Source: Bacillota bacterium
Lineage (GTDB): Bacteria > Bacillota > Limnochordia > Limnochordales > ZCTH02-B6
Assembly (NCBI GenBank): GCA_017577945.1
Contig: PKQS01000009.1
Location: forward strand, 248,001 to 312,000
Length of the DNA: 64,000 bases
Direction of reading: 5' to 3'
A model generated the notes under the pieces. The model did no database searches, was not told the DNA's origin, and worked only from the letters and a program-made list of their open reading frames with translations. How positions within the stretch are numbered: the first letter of the stretch is position 1; the number at the start of each line of letters is the position of its first letter. This document shows positions 54,351 through 62,605 of this stretch, piece by piece. The position numbers were made by a program, and so were the translations under genes.

Positions 54351-55655
54351 ATGCGCCCGGCAGGATTGCACCCTTCCGCGCAACGAATAAAGACCGCCGG
54401 AGGTCGAACAAAACTGAGCAACTTAGCGATGCTCGCGGGCCGGCGCGACATGAAGCTGTTGATGGCCGTCTGCTTCGCGGGCATGTTCAACTTGTACGTC
54501 GTACTCACCGTCTTGCCGCTGTACGTCGTTGAGCTGGGCGGAACGGGATTTCACGCCGGACTGCAGTCAGCGGCCGGCTTGCTTACCGCCGTGGCGCTGC
54601 GGCTTTATTTTGGCCCGCTGACGGACCGGCGGGGCCGCCGCCTCGTGCTCCTAATCGGCACCGTCGCATTCGCTTTGGCTCCCTTGGGCTTCTGGCTGGC
54701 TCCGTCCGTGGAGGCCGTCGTGTTCATGCGGTTACTCCAGGCGGTGGGTCCCGCAGCGCTGCTGGGCGCGCTGAGCGCCCTGGCCGTCGACCTAAGTCCA
54801 CCGTCCCTACGCGCCACCGGCTTGGGCCTCAGCGGCGTGTTCAAGTCGCTGGGCGCGGCCGCCGGGCCGCCTGTAGCTATTTGGCTGGCCAATGCGTACG
54901 GTTTCCCTGCCGTCTTTGCCGTGTCCACGGCCGTGGGTTTGGTTGGTATAGTCTGCAGTTGGTTGCTGACCAACGATGACCCGCGGCGCTCTGCCCCGGC
55001 GAGGGGCCACGCAGCCGGGGACGCGGCGAGGGACGCGGCGGATGCGGCGAAATCCCCGGCGGCCGAAGCCAACGGCGCCGGCTGGCTGCGGCCTTGGCGG
55101 GAAGTACTGGTTCCGGCGCCGGCGCGGTTTGCTGCGCTGACGGTCATCATCGTGGCGCTGTCGCAAGGCGCCATCGTCACCTTCGTGCCGCTGTACAGCG
55201 AAGCGCTGGGCGTCGCGTACCATTCTTTGTATTTCTTCGCCCTGTCTTCCTTCGGCATGCTGGGCGGACTGGTGGCTGGCGGGCTGTCGGATCGGTTCGG
55301 ACGCGTGCGCGTGCTGGTGCCCACGCTTTTCCTTTTCGGCGCGGGTGTGGTGGCGCTGGCCTGGTTCGGTTCCCCGTGGGCGGCCTTTGCCAGCGCCGTG
55401 CTGGCCGGCTTCGGCTTTACCGGAAACCTCGTCATCCTGGGTACGTTTATGGCCGACAACGTCTCCGCCGGTCGCACGGGCATCGTCTTCCACCTGCAGG
55501 AGAGTGCCGTGGACGTCGGCATGGGCATCGGCTCGTTCGTCCTAGGCTTGACGACGCAGTCGCTGGGCTTCGGCGCCAGCTTCTTGGGTGTCGGCGCCGT
55601 GTGCCTGCTGTGGGGCGTGCTCGTTCTCGCCCGCTCCTCTGCCCTGCAGCGTTGA
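54351..55655 (+). CDS. MFS transporter
   Basis: Major facilitator of about 12 helices, 434 residues from the first ATG. Signature between helices 2 and 3: YFGPLTDRRGRRLVLLIGT; the matching half repeat is VAGGLSDRFGRVRVLVPTL. A charged Ala/Asp-rich cytoplasmic loop lies at about residues 210-245. Substrate unknown; drug efflux is common in this group. The start is uncertain: ATG 54351, 54429 and 54450 all lack a clear ribosome site, while GGAGGT at 54400 would suit a non-ATG start near 54414. Confidence 0.85.
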   Translation: MRPAGLHPSAQRIKTAGGRTKLSNLAMLAGRRDMKLLMAVCFAGMFNLYVVLTVLPLYVVELGGTGFHAGLQSAAGLLTAVALRLYFGPLTDRRGRRLVLLIGTVAFALAPLGFWLAPSVEAVVFMRLLQAVGPAALLGALSALAVDLSPPSLRATGLGLSGVFKSLGAAAGPPVAIWLANAYGFPAVFAVSTAVGLVGIVCSWLLTNDDPRRSAPARGHAAGDAARDAADAAKSPAAEANGAGWLRPWREVLVPAPARFAALTVIIVALSQGAIVTFVPLYSEALGVAYHSLYFFALSSFGMLGGLVAGGLSDRFGRVRVLVPTLFLFGAGVVALAWFGSPWAAFASAVLAGFGFTGNLVILGTFMADNVSAGRTGIVFHLQESAVDVGMGIGSFVLGLTTQSLGFGASFLGVGAVCLLWGVLVLARSSALQR

Positions 55656-55768
55656 CCGGTGGCGGCTCGGGCAGCCGCGGCGCCCGGCGCGCAAGGTCCA
55701 TGGGCAAGGTCGCACGAGCAGGATAGCGTTCTCCTGGGGCTCAAGCGGGTTCCTAAAGGGGTGTCGGT

Positions 55769-56668
55769 GTGACCGGAGGCCGGTTTCCCCATCCGTGGGT
55801 GCAAGATTACTACAACTTCCTCATCACCGAAAAGGGCTTTTCCGTCCGCACCGCCGAGGCGTACTTGCATGATTTGCGGGTGTTTTTCCGCTTCTGCGCC
55901 GAGCGCGGCGTGGAGCCCGAGTCGGTGGACATTTATTTCCTGCGGGAGTTCAACCGCTACCTGCAGGAAGACCGGGACAACGCCCACGTCACCCGGGCCC
56001 GGAAAATCAGCGCATTGCGCGGCTTCTACCGCTACTTGGTGGACAACGGCCTCATCGACGATGATCCGACCGTGAAACTGCGCCCGCCGCGGGTGCCGAA
56101 AAAGCAGCCTTTGTTCTTGTCCGCCGCTGAAGCGAGGCGACTTTTGGACGCGGCCGCCCGGTACGGCCCCGAACCTGTGCGGGATGTGGCCATTTTCTCC
56201 ATGTTTCTTTACACCGGCTGCCGCTTGAGCGAACTCGTGGAACTCAACGTGCAGAACGTGGACTTCGAGACGGGATCCATCGTCTTGTACGGCAAAGGCG
56301 CCAAAGAGCGCGTCGTGCCCATGCGGGCAGAGCTCGCGGAAGCGCTCCAGCGCTACCTCCCCGAACGAAAAGTGAACCCCAAGTGCCCCCTGCCCCGCCG
56401 CTTCTTCCGCAACCAGTGGGGATACGCCATCACGCGCAACGGCGTGCATTACCTGGTGAAGCGGGTCGTGCAGGCGGCCGGACTGCAGCGGGACGCCGTC
56501 AGCGCGCACAAGCTGCGCCACACCGTCGCGACGCAGCTGCTGGAGCACGACGCGGACTTGCGCTCCATCCAGGAACTGCTGGGCCACGAATCCATCGCCA
56601 CGACCCAGCGCTACACCCACGTCGTCAACAAGCGGCTGAAGGCGCAAATCGAAAAGCTCGAGTACTGA
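55769..56668 (+). CDS. xerD: Tyrosine recombinase XerD
   Basis: Resolves chromosome dimers at dif with its XerC partner or as a homodimer. 299 residues: N-terminal SAM-like domain (YYNFLITEKGFSVRTAEAYLHDLRVFF) and catalytic residues R152 (GCRLSELVELN), H247 and R250 (HKLRHTVATQLL), H273 (LGHES) and nucleophile Y282 (TTQRYTHV). XerD is favoured because the usual Firmicutes xerD place after spoIIM is empty here; XerC cannot be excluded. Confidence 0.88.
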   Translation: MTGGRFPHPWVQDYYNFLITEKGFSVRTAEAYLHDLRVFFRFCAERGVEPESVDIYFLREFNRYLQEDRDNAHVTRARKISALRGFYRYLVDNGLIDDDPTVKLRPPRVPKKQPLFLSAAEARRLLDAAARYGPEPVRDVAIFSMFLYTGCRLSELVELNVQNVDFETGSIVLYGKGAKERVVPMRAELAEALQRYLPERKVNPKCPLPRRFFRNQWGYAITRNGVHYLVKRVVQAAGLQRDAVSAHKLRHTVATQLLEHDADLRSIQELLGHESIATTQRYTHVVNKRLKAQIEKLEY

Positions 56669-56756
56669 GCCGGGCCGGCCGACGCGTGGTGCAGAACCCG
56701 AGGGGCGTGTCCTGAAGCGCAACGCCGGGCGTGGGGGCCTAGAGGCCTTGCCCAGC

Positions 56757-58004
56757 CTAACGCACCTGTTCGCGCCATGCGGCCAGCAGCGCCAGCAGGC
56801 GCTCCCGGCTGTTGTCTTCGGGATATTGCAACACGTGCTCGAGGAGGCGTTGCAGCGCTTGCCCGATCGCAGGGCCGGGCGCGCCCGGCAGAGCCCGCCG
56901 GACGTCGTGGCCGTCGACGGCTAGCTCATGGATGGCCAAGGCGTCGCCGCGCGCTGCGATCTCGAGCGCTCGCCGGCTGATTTGCCGGATGTCCTCCGTG
57001 GGCTGCAGCGCGCAGGCGGCGCAAAAGAACGGCTCAATGCTCGGCCGGCCCAGGCGGTGCAGGAAGCGCCGTAGGGAGGCGTCGTCTCTCAGGGCTGCGG
57101 GGTTGAACGCCCGCAGGCAGTCGGCCAAATGCTGCGCGGCTCGGGCTTCGACTTTCGAATAGACGAGGGCCGCGAGCCAGCGCTGGTCGAGGTCGGAGCT
57201 GGCCAGCCCGGAGAGCACGATGGCCGTCTTGGCGGCGAAACCGCACTCCGGAGCCAGATTGAGGGCCTTGGCCGTGCGGGCGACGAGCGCCTTGGCGCCC
57301 CCTCCTGCCGGCGCGCCGGGCAGCACGAAGGAAAGCAGCTCCAGTTCGTACAGGAGCGCCAGTCCCCGTCCCGCCTGCGGGGCCAGCAAGATGCGGCGCC
57401 ACTCCTGACCGATGCGCTCGCGGCTGACTTTCTCCAGCATGGCGCCGTGCCGCCGAACCGCGGCGGCGGTCTCGGGCTCGAGGTCGAAACCGAGTTCCAC
57501 CGCCAGGCGCACGGCCCGCAGCAGCCGCAAACCGTCTTCCCGGAAACGCTCGTCGGGATTGCCCACCGCACGGATTCGCCGCGCGGCGAGGTCCGCTTGG
57601 CCGTCGTGGGGATCCACGATCGCGTCGCGCAGCGGGTCGTACGCGATGGCGTTGATGGTGAAGTCCCGGCGGATTAAATCTTCCTCAATGCTCCCGACGA
57701 ACTGTACGGCTGTCGGCCGCCGGCCGTCGACGTAGCCGCTTTCGCCGCGGAACGTCGTCACCTCCACGGCCCGGCCCTCTTCCGGGAGAACCGTAACGGT
57801 GCCGAACCGCAGGCCCGTCGGCGCCGTCTGCGGAAACAGCTCTTGCACGCGCCAAGGCGGCGCGTTGGTGGCCACGTCCCAGTCTTGCGGATCCCGGCCC
57901 AGCAACGCGTCCCGCACGCCCCCGCCCACCACGTACGCCTCGTAGCCTGCGCCGCGCAACGTCGCGCAGATCGACAACACGTGCCGGGGTATGCGCAGTG
58001 CCAT
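56757..58004 (-). CDS. cca: CCA tRNA nucleotidyltransferase / poly(A) polymerase family
   Basis: Adds or repairs the CCA end of tRNAs. 415 residues: class II nucleotidyltransferase head with VVGGGVRDALLGRDPQDWDVATNA near residue 25, EDLIRRDFTINAIAYDP near 107 and EDGLRLLRAVRLAVELGF near 155, then helical neck and body. C-terminal region is less conserved. The ATG is three bases after the pduL stop on the minus strand, so the pair is cotranscribed. A poly(A) polymerase role cannot be ruled out by sequence alone. Confidence 0.9.
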   Translation of the reverse strand: MALRIPRHVLSICATLRGAGYEAYVVGGGVRDALLGRDPQDWDVATNAPPWRVQELFPQTAPTGLRFGTVTVLPEEGRAVEVTTFRGESGYVDGRRPTAVQFVGSIEEDLIRRDFTINAIAYDPLRDAIVDPHDGQADLAARRIRAVGNPDERFREDGLRLLRAVRLAVELGFDLEPETAAAVRRHGAMLEKVSRERIGQEWRRILLAPQAGRGLALLYELELLSFVLPGAPAGGGAKALVARTAKALNLAPECGFAAKTAIVLSGLASSDLDQRWLAALVYSKVEARAAQHLADCLRAFNPAALRDDASLRRFLHRLGRPSIEPFFCAACALQPTEDIRQISRRALEIAARGDALAIHELAVDGHDVRRALPGAPGPAIGQALQRLLEHVLQYPEDNSRERLLALLAAWREQVR

Positions 58005-58007
58005 CCC

Positions 58008-58610
58008 TTACATCAGCGGCTTTTGCCGCACCACCGTCGCCACGTCGCCCGTGTTGAGGAAGGCCGCGTTCGCCTCGTCGATGTCAATGTGGAAATCCAG
58101 CGCAAAGTCATCGCGGACGCGGATCACGACGTCGCGGAAAATGACAGGACGGCCCGTGTCGGCGATGACGGACACCAGTTCTCCGTCCTTGACGCCGAAC
58201 CGCGCCGCGTCGGCCGGCGTCATGTGGATGTGGCGGGCAGCGACGATGACGCCTTCTTCAATCGTGATTTGCCCTTTCGGGCCGACGATGGTAATCCCCG
58301 GCGTGCCTTTGATGTCGCCTGACAGCCGCACCGGCGGGTGCACGCCGAGGAAAAAGCCGTCGGTTCGGGAAATCTCCACTTGCGTCAGCGACCGGGCCGG
58401 GCCCAGGATGCGCACACCTTCCATCGTCCGCTTGGGCCCCACCAGCGTCACCGTTTCCACGGCGGCAAACTGGCCCGGCTGCGACAAATCCTTCATTTTC
58501 GTCAGCTGGTATCCAGGCCCGAACAGGCGCTCCAGCGCTTCTTGCGAAAGATGCACGTGGCGATTGGAGACGCCCACCGGGACTTTTCCTAGCACTTCGT
58601 ACGCTGCCAT
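58008..58610 (-). CDS. pduL: Phosphate propanoyltransferase (PduL family)
   Basis: Interconverts acyl-CoA and acyl phosphate; in organisms lacking Pta it can serve as phosphotransacetylase. 200 residues with two zinc-site repeats: VSNRHVHLSQEALERLFGPGYQL near residue 14 and VAARHIHMTPADAARFGVKDG near 122. No encapsulation peptide extends the N terminus, and no microcompartment genes are nearby, so a general acetate-metabolism role is likelier. The 214-base gap to the tRNA holds a GGTGGG/CCCACC hairpin near the start and nothing else clear. Confidence 0.92.
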   Translation of the reverse strand: MAAYEVLGKVPVGVSNRHVHLSQEALERLFGPGYQLTKMKDLSQPGQFAAVETVTLVGPKRTMEGVRILGPARSLTQVEISRTDGFFLGVHPPVRLSGDIKGTPGITIVGPKGQITIEEGVIVAARHIHMTPADAARFGVKDGELVSVIADTGRPVIFRDVVIRVRDDFALDFHIDIDEANAAFLNTGDVATVVRQKPLM

Positions 58611-58784
58611 CGGAGCACAACTCCTTCCCAGGTGGGAGCATGCCCCACCCTAAGGCAAATATTTCGGAAGGCCGGCGACGACTTCCTTGAGGACAAAAGC
58701 CACTTCGCTCGCGGGATACTGCCCGGGCGGGGCGCGGCGTTGCGACATTTCAAACGAGACGAAGGCTGCGGGGATTCCGGCCGC

Positions 58785-58813
58785 TTGACGGACGACGGCC
58801 GGCGTGGTATAGT
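58785..58813 (+). promoter_or_regulatory. Promoter of tRNA-Trp
   Basis: TTGACG, 17-base spacer, TATAGT, with TG one base before the -10. It ends 11 bases before the tRNA. One of the best promoter matches in the window. Confidence 0.8.
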
Positions 58814-58824
58814 AGCATTTGCTT

Positions 58825-58900
58825 AGGGGAGTAGCTCAATCGGCAGAGCACCGGTCTCCAAAACCGGGGGTTGCAGGTTCGAGTCCTGTCTCCCCTGCCA
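58825..58900 (+). tRNA. trnW: tRNA-Trp (anticodon CCA)
   Basis: 76 bases including an encoded 3' CCA. Acceptor AGGGGAG pairs with CTCCCCT. Anticodon stem CCGGT/ACCGG encloses the loop CTCCAAA with anticodon CCA (tryptophan). D-loop region AGCTCAATCGGCAGAGC and T-arm GGTTCGAGTCC are standard. Confidence 0.97.
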
Positions 58901-58942
58901 GAACAGCGGTCCATCGCGCCAAGGCGCGGCGGACCGCTGTTC
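58901..58942 (+). terminator. Stem-loop after tRNA-Trp
   Basis: A 12-bp perfect inverted repeat GAACAGCGGTCC / GGACCGCTGTTC with an inner GCGCC/GGCGC stem, starting at the base after CCA. It lacks a strong T run (GTTAATC follows), so it is a probable but atypical terminator. Confidence 0.55.
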
Positions 58943-58985
58943 GTTAATCACCCGACTCGTCTCATAGAGCGTTGTCGCAGGCAGT

Positions 58986-59780
58986 TTAGGGGACGACGGG
59001 TTGTACGCCGCCGTCGCGCTCGACGACGCGCAGGGCGCGACGCGGCGCGCTCTCCAGCTCAAGCCGCACGCGCATGGCGTCGAAGTAGTTGAATTCCACG
59101 GCGAGAGGCGCGCTGCCCGGGGCCACGGCGACGACGGTGCCGGAACGCAGCAGCGGGTGCCCGGGCTGGACACGGAGTAATTCGGCGAAAAACGGCCCGG
59201 CGGGGACGATGTCGACCATGCGCCGTTCCGTCACCGGCTGAACCGCGCCCGAGCTGACCCGCTCGAGCAGCGCATGCAGGGGCCCTTCCTCCAGCAGCAG
59301 CTTCTCGCTGACCGCCAGCCGCTCCGTCGTCACCAGCTGGTTGACGTACAGCGGCTGCCCGTTGACGAACCGAACGCGGCAAACTTCCAGCAGCGGCGCG
59401 TCAGGCTGCTGCCCCAGCAGAGCGGCCGTTTCCGCGTCCACGAGTTGAGCAACACGAATGTAGCCGGTTTCTTCGCGGGACCGGCCGTGTTCGGGTTGGG
59501 CCGCGGCGTTGGTGGACGCCGGGAAGTACTCGTCCCGGGGCTTGGCTGCCGCGAGGCGCCGGCGCATGTCGTCGGCGAACCGGCGGCGCAGGTCCGTGAG
59601 GGTGATGCCGGCTTCCGACAGCGTCGTGCGCACGTAGCGCGACGTCGTGCCGACCAGGCGGGCGATCTCCTCCACGCTGAGGAACGGGTCCGCCTGCGCC
59701 AGCCGCACCACCCGTTCCTTCTTGCTTCCTTCCCCATCAAGAGCCTTTTTTGAAGACTCCCTATCGCCGAAAGCTATCAT
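58986..59780 (-). CDS. UTRA-domain transcriptional regulator with non-GntR helix-turn-helix
   Basis: 264 residues. N-terminal part with helix-turn-helix SVEEIARLVGTTSRYVRTTLSEAGITL (about 34-60), then a C-terminal UTRA-like ligand domain (about 95-250: GYIRVAQLVDAETAALLGQQPDAPLLEVCRVRFVNGQPLYVNQLV; ends LAVEFNYFDAMRVRLEL). UTRA is normally paired with a GntR winged helix; the HTH here is of a simpler type. ATG 59780 is placed by an AGGGGA site. Divergent from the ABC operon, so a local regulator is likely. Confidence 0.72.
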   Translation of the reverse strand: MIAFGDRESSKKALDGEGSKKERVVRLAQADPFLSVEEIARLVGTTSRYVRTTLSEAGITLTDLRRRFADDMRRRLAAAKPRDEYFPASTNAAAQPEHGRSREETGYIRVAQLVDAETAALLGQQPDAPLLEVCRVRFVNGQPLYVNQLVTTERLAVSEKLLLEEGPLHALLERVSSGAVQPVTERRMVDIVPAGPFFAELLRVQPGHPLLRSGTVVAVAPGSAPLAVEFNYFDAMRVRLELESAPRRALRVVERDGGVQPVVP

Positions 59781-59791
59781 CTTTTGTCCCC

Positions 59792-59826
59792 TGTGTGCAT
59801 TTCCTGCCAATTGATGTGAGCATTTC
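59792..59826. promoter_or_regulatory. Pair of direct repeats, candidate operator
   Basis: TGTGTGCATTTC (59792-59803) and TGTGAGCATTTC (59815-59826) match at 11 of 12 bases, 23 bases apart, just upstream of the UTRA regulator start, in the 268-base gap between it and the ABC operon. Confidence 0.5.
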
Positions 59827-59855
59827 TTTTGCGTCGATACTTTCTACCACCAACA

Positions 59856-59869
59856 GCAGGAATTCCTGC
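59856..59869. promoter_or_regulatory. Perfect 14-base palindrome, candidate operator
   Basis: GCAGGAATTCCTGC, between the divergent regulator and the ABC operon. Dyad symmetry suits a dimeric regulator. Confidence 0.45.
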
Positions 59870-60048
59870 CAGTCCGCAGAATAAACGGTTTAAGTTTCGC
59901 CCTGTCTGCACACACCAACGATTTCGGAATGGGGGTGGGAGTGAAGCAAGCTTCAAGGTTTGGCGGACGCAAAACGTTGCCAATGTTGTCGGTTTGTCGT
60001 CGGGAATGGGAATTACACCAATTATTCCTTTCACTGGAGGTGTTGTTC

Positions 60049-62505
60049 TTGCGTAATCTGTGGCGATGGTCGCCAGTGCTTGCGCTCATGCTGGTCCTGG
60101 CGGTGTCCGCCATGGCGGGCGCGCAGACGCGTACGGGCGCCTGGCTGGACGAAGTCATCTTCGTTCGCGAACCGAACCAATCCCAGGCCATTACGCGGCT
60201 CGAGGTCGGCGACATTCACCTCTATGCCGACACGATCAGCAACACTGCCCTGTTCCAGCGGGTGCAGGCGTCTCCTTTTCTCACCTACAACCAGTCGTTT
60301 GGCTCGTACACCGAGCTTACGTTCAACCCATACGGGCCGGAGTTCCAGGACGGCCGCCTGAACCCGTTCTCGGTTCCGCGCATCCGTGAAGCGATGAACA
60401 TGCTGGTCGACCGCGAGTATGTCGCCAACGAGATCTACGGCGGCATGGCGGTGCCGAAGCTGTTCGCCACCAACTCCGCGTTCCCGGACTATGCGCGGTA
60501 CGCCGCGAAGGCAATTGAGCTGGAGCTCAAGTACGCGCACAACCCGCAGCTGGCCGAGCAGATCATCACGGAAGAGATGGAGAAGCTCGGCGCGACGAAG
60601 GTTAACGGCATCTGGCACTACAAGGGCCAGCCGGTGGAGATCATCGTCCTAATCCGCGTCGAGGACGAGCGCCGCGCTTTGGGCGACTATGTCGCCGACC
60701 TGCTCGAGGGCATCGGCTTCGTGACGCAGCGTCTGTACCGGACGGCCGCCGAGGCGTCGCCGCTTTGGATCCAGGCCGATCCGTCCCTGGGTCTGATGCA
60801 CATTTACACGGGCGGCTGGATCTCCACGGCCATCCTGCGTGACACGAGCTACAACTTTACACAATTCTACATGCCGCAGGGCCAGGCGTCGCCGCTGTGG
60901 GAAGCTTTGAACCCGCCGGAGGAGTTCCGGGAGATCGCGCGCCGGCTGGAGAACAACGTGTTCACTTCGCTGGAGGAACGCGAGCAGCTGTTCACCCGGG
61001 CTTGGGAGCTGGCGCTGGAAGACTCCAACCGGATTTGGATCGTCGACCGGTTGTCCTTCACGCCGCGGCGCATCGGCGTTCAGGTGGCCGCTGACATGGC
61101 CGCTTCCGTGCAGGGCTCGTGGCTGTGGCCGCTGACGCTGCGCTGGGAGAACCGGGTCGGCGGTTCCATGACCATTGGTATGCCGAATCTCCTTGTCGAG
61201 CCTTGGAACCCGATCGCCGGCTCCAACTGGGTGTTCGACTCCATGCCGCAGCGCGGCACGGCCGAGTCCGGCATCCTGCCCGACCCGTACACGGGCCTGT
61301 ATTATCCGCGCCGGGTCGAGCGGGCTGAGCTGTTCGTGAAGAAGGGATTGCCGGTCGGCAAGACGCTGGATTGGGTTGACCTGTACTTCGTCGACGAGAT
61401 CGTCGTGCCGGAGGACGCCTGGATCGACTGGGATCCCGTCGAGCAGCGCTTCATCACCGTCGGCGAGAAGTATCCCGAGGGCTTGACGGCGCTGGCCAAG
61501 AGCGTCGTTTACTACCCGGCGGATCTGTTCGAGAAGATCAAGTGGCACGACGGCAGCCCGATTTCGTTGGGCGACTTCGTGTTCGGTATGATTTGGTGGC
61601 ATGACCGCGCAAAGCCCGAAAGCCCGCTCTACGACCAGTCGTACGTCCCGGAGTACAACTCGTCGATGAGCGTGCACAAGGGCGTGCGCATCGTCTCGAC
61701 GAACCCGCTGGTCATTGAGACGTACTCCGATTCCTACTATCTGGACGCTGAGTGGAGCATCAGCACGTGGTGGCCGCAGTACACGTATGGCCCGACGCCG
61801 TGGCACACGGTGACCCTGCTGTTCCTCGCCGAGGCCAACCGCGAGGGGGCCATGTCGGCCGCCAAGGCGTCGTTGCTGGACGTCGAGTGGCTGAGCATGA
61901 TCTCGGGTCCGTCGCTGGACATCCTCAAGCGGCACCTGGACAACGCGCGGGCGACGAACTACATCCCGTTCGCGCCGACGCTGAGCCAGTTCATTTCGCC
62001 TGAAGAGGCCGCCCAGCGCTACGCGAACCTGACCCGCTGGTACGAGCAGTACGGCCACTTCTGGATCGGCACGGGCGCTTTCTACCTGGCCTCCGTGCAC
62101 CCGGTCGAGGGCAGCTTGGTGTTGCGGCGGTACGAGAACTATCCGGACCCGGCGGATCGGTGGAGCATCTTCGCCGATCCGATGTACGCCGAACTGTCGG
62201 TCGAAGGTCCGGCTCGCGTGACTCGCGGCCAGACGGCCCGGTTTGACCTCTGGGTCACCTTCGACGGCGAACCGTACCCGGCTGACCTGATCTCGGATGT
62301 TTCGTTCGTCCTGATCAGCTCGGCCGGCGAAGTGGCGCTGTCCGGCAAGGCCCAGCTAGTGGCTGACGGCCTGTACGAGGTCGTGTTGACGCCGGAGCAG
62401 ACGGCCCGGCTGCCCGTGGGCGCTACCCAGCTGGCGGGCGTCGTGGTGCCGATTCCGGTGGCCAAGCCCACGATGGAGACGGTGAGCTTCATCGTTACTC
62501 CGTAG
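60049..62505 (+). CDS. Large ABC transporter substrate-binding protein (family 5, peptide type)
   Basis: 818 residues, well above the usual ~550 for OppA/DppA proteins. Signal peptide 1-27 ending MAGAQ with no lipobox Cys, so the mature protein should be soluble outside the membrane. Family 5 features: FSVPRIREAMNMLVDREYVANEIYGG near residue 108, YYPADLFEKIKWHDGSPISLGDFVF near 485, and WSIFADPMYAEL near 700. The last ~110 residues form an added Ig-like beta domain (VEGPARVTRGQTARFDLWVTFDGEP). TTG 60049 chosen for GGAGG at eight bases. Ligand unknown. Confidence 0.82.
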   Translation: MRNLWRWSPVLALMLVLAVSAMAGAQTRTGAWLDEVIFVREPNQSQAITRLEVGDIHLYADTISNTALFQRVQASPFLTYNQSFGSYTELTFNPYGPEFQDGRLNPFSVPRIREAMNMLVDREYVANEIYGGMAVPKLFATNSAFPDYARYAAKAIELELKYAHNPQLAEQIITEEMEKLGATKVNGIWHYKGQPVEIIVLIRVEDERRALGDYVADLLEGIGFVTQRLYRTAAEASPLWIQADPSLGLMHIYTGGWISTAILRDTSYNFTQFYMPQGQASPLWEALNPPEEFREIARRLENNVFTSLEEREQLFTRAWELALEDSNRIWIVDRLSFTPRRIGVQVAADMAASVQGSWLWPLTLRWENRVGGSMTIGMPNLLVEPWNPIAGSNWVFDSMPQRGTAESGILPDPYTGLYYPRRVERAELFVKKGLPVGKTLDWVDLYFVDEIVVPEDAWIDWDPVEQRFITVGEKYPEGLTALAKSVVYYPADLFEKIKWHDGSPISLGDFVFGMIWWHDRAKPESPLYDQSYVPEYNSSMSVHKGVRIVSTNPLVIETYSDSYYLDAEWSISTWWPQYTYGPTPWHTVTLLFLAEANREGAMSAAKASLLDVEWLSMISGPSLDILKRHLDNARATNYIPFAPTLSQFISPEEAAQRYANLTRWYEQYGHFWIGTGAFYLASVHPVEGSLVLRRYENYPDPADRWSIFADPMYAELSVEGPARVTRGQTARFDLWVTFDGEPYPADLISDVSFVLISSAGEVALSGKAQLVADGLYEVVLTPEQTARLPVGATQLAGVVVPIPVAKPTMETVSFIVTP

Positions 62506-62522
62506 CGGGCGTGGGCATATGA

Positions 62523-62570
62523 GGATGACAGGGGCGCGCGTCGGCCGCGCGTCCCTGTCGTCCCCTTTTT
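62523..62570 (+). terminator. Terminator-like hairpin between binding protein and permease genes
   Basis: Long stem with GACAGGG and CGCGCG blocks pairing to their complements around a five-base loop, ending in CCCCTTTTT. Inside the operon, so probably an attenuator that makes more binding protein than permease. Confidence 0.75.
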
Positions 62571-62605
62571 CTTATTTGCGACTTGTTGTTTGAAGGAGGA
62601 TGGCT

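Noticed and set aside
54605..56722. A 705-codon minus-strand open frame antisense to the MFS and xerD genes
   Set aside because: Spans two real genes and the gap between them; low-complexity Ser/Ala/Pro-rich composition.
58008..58610. PduL as part of a bacterial microcompartment
   Set aside because: No shell protein, aldehyde dehydrogenase or diol dehydratase genes nearby and no encapsulation extension.
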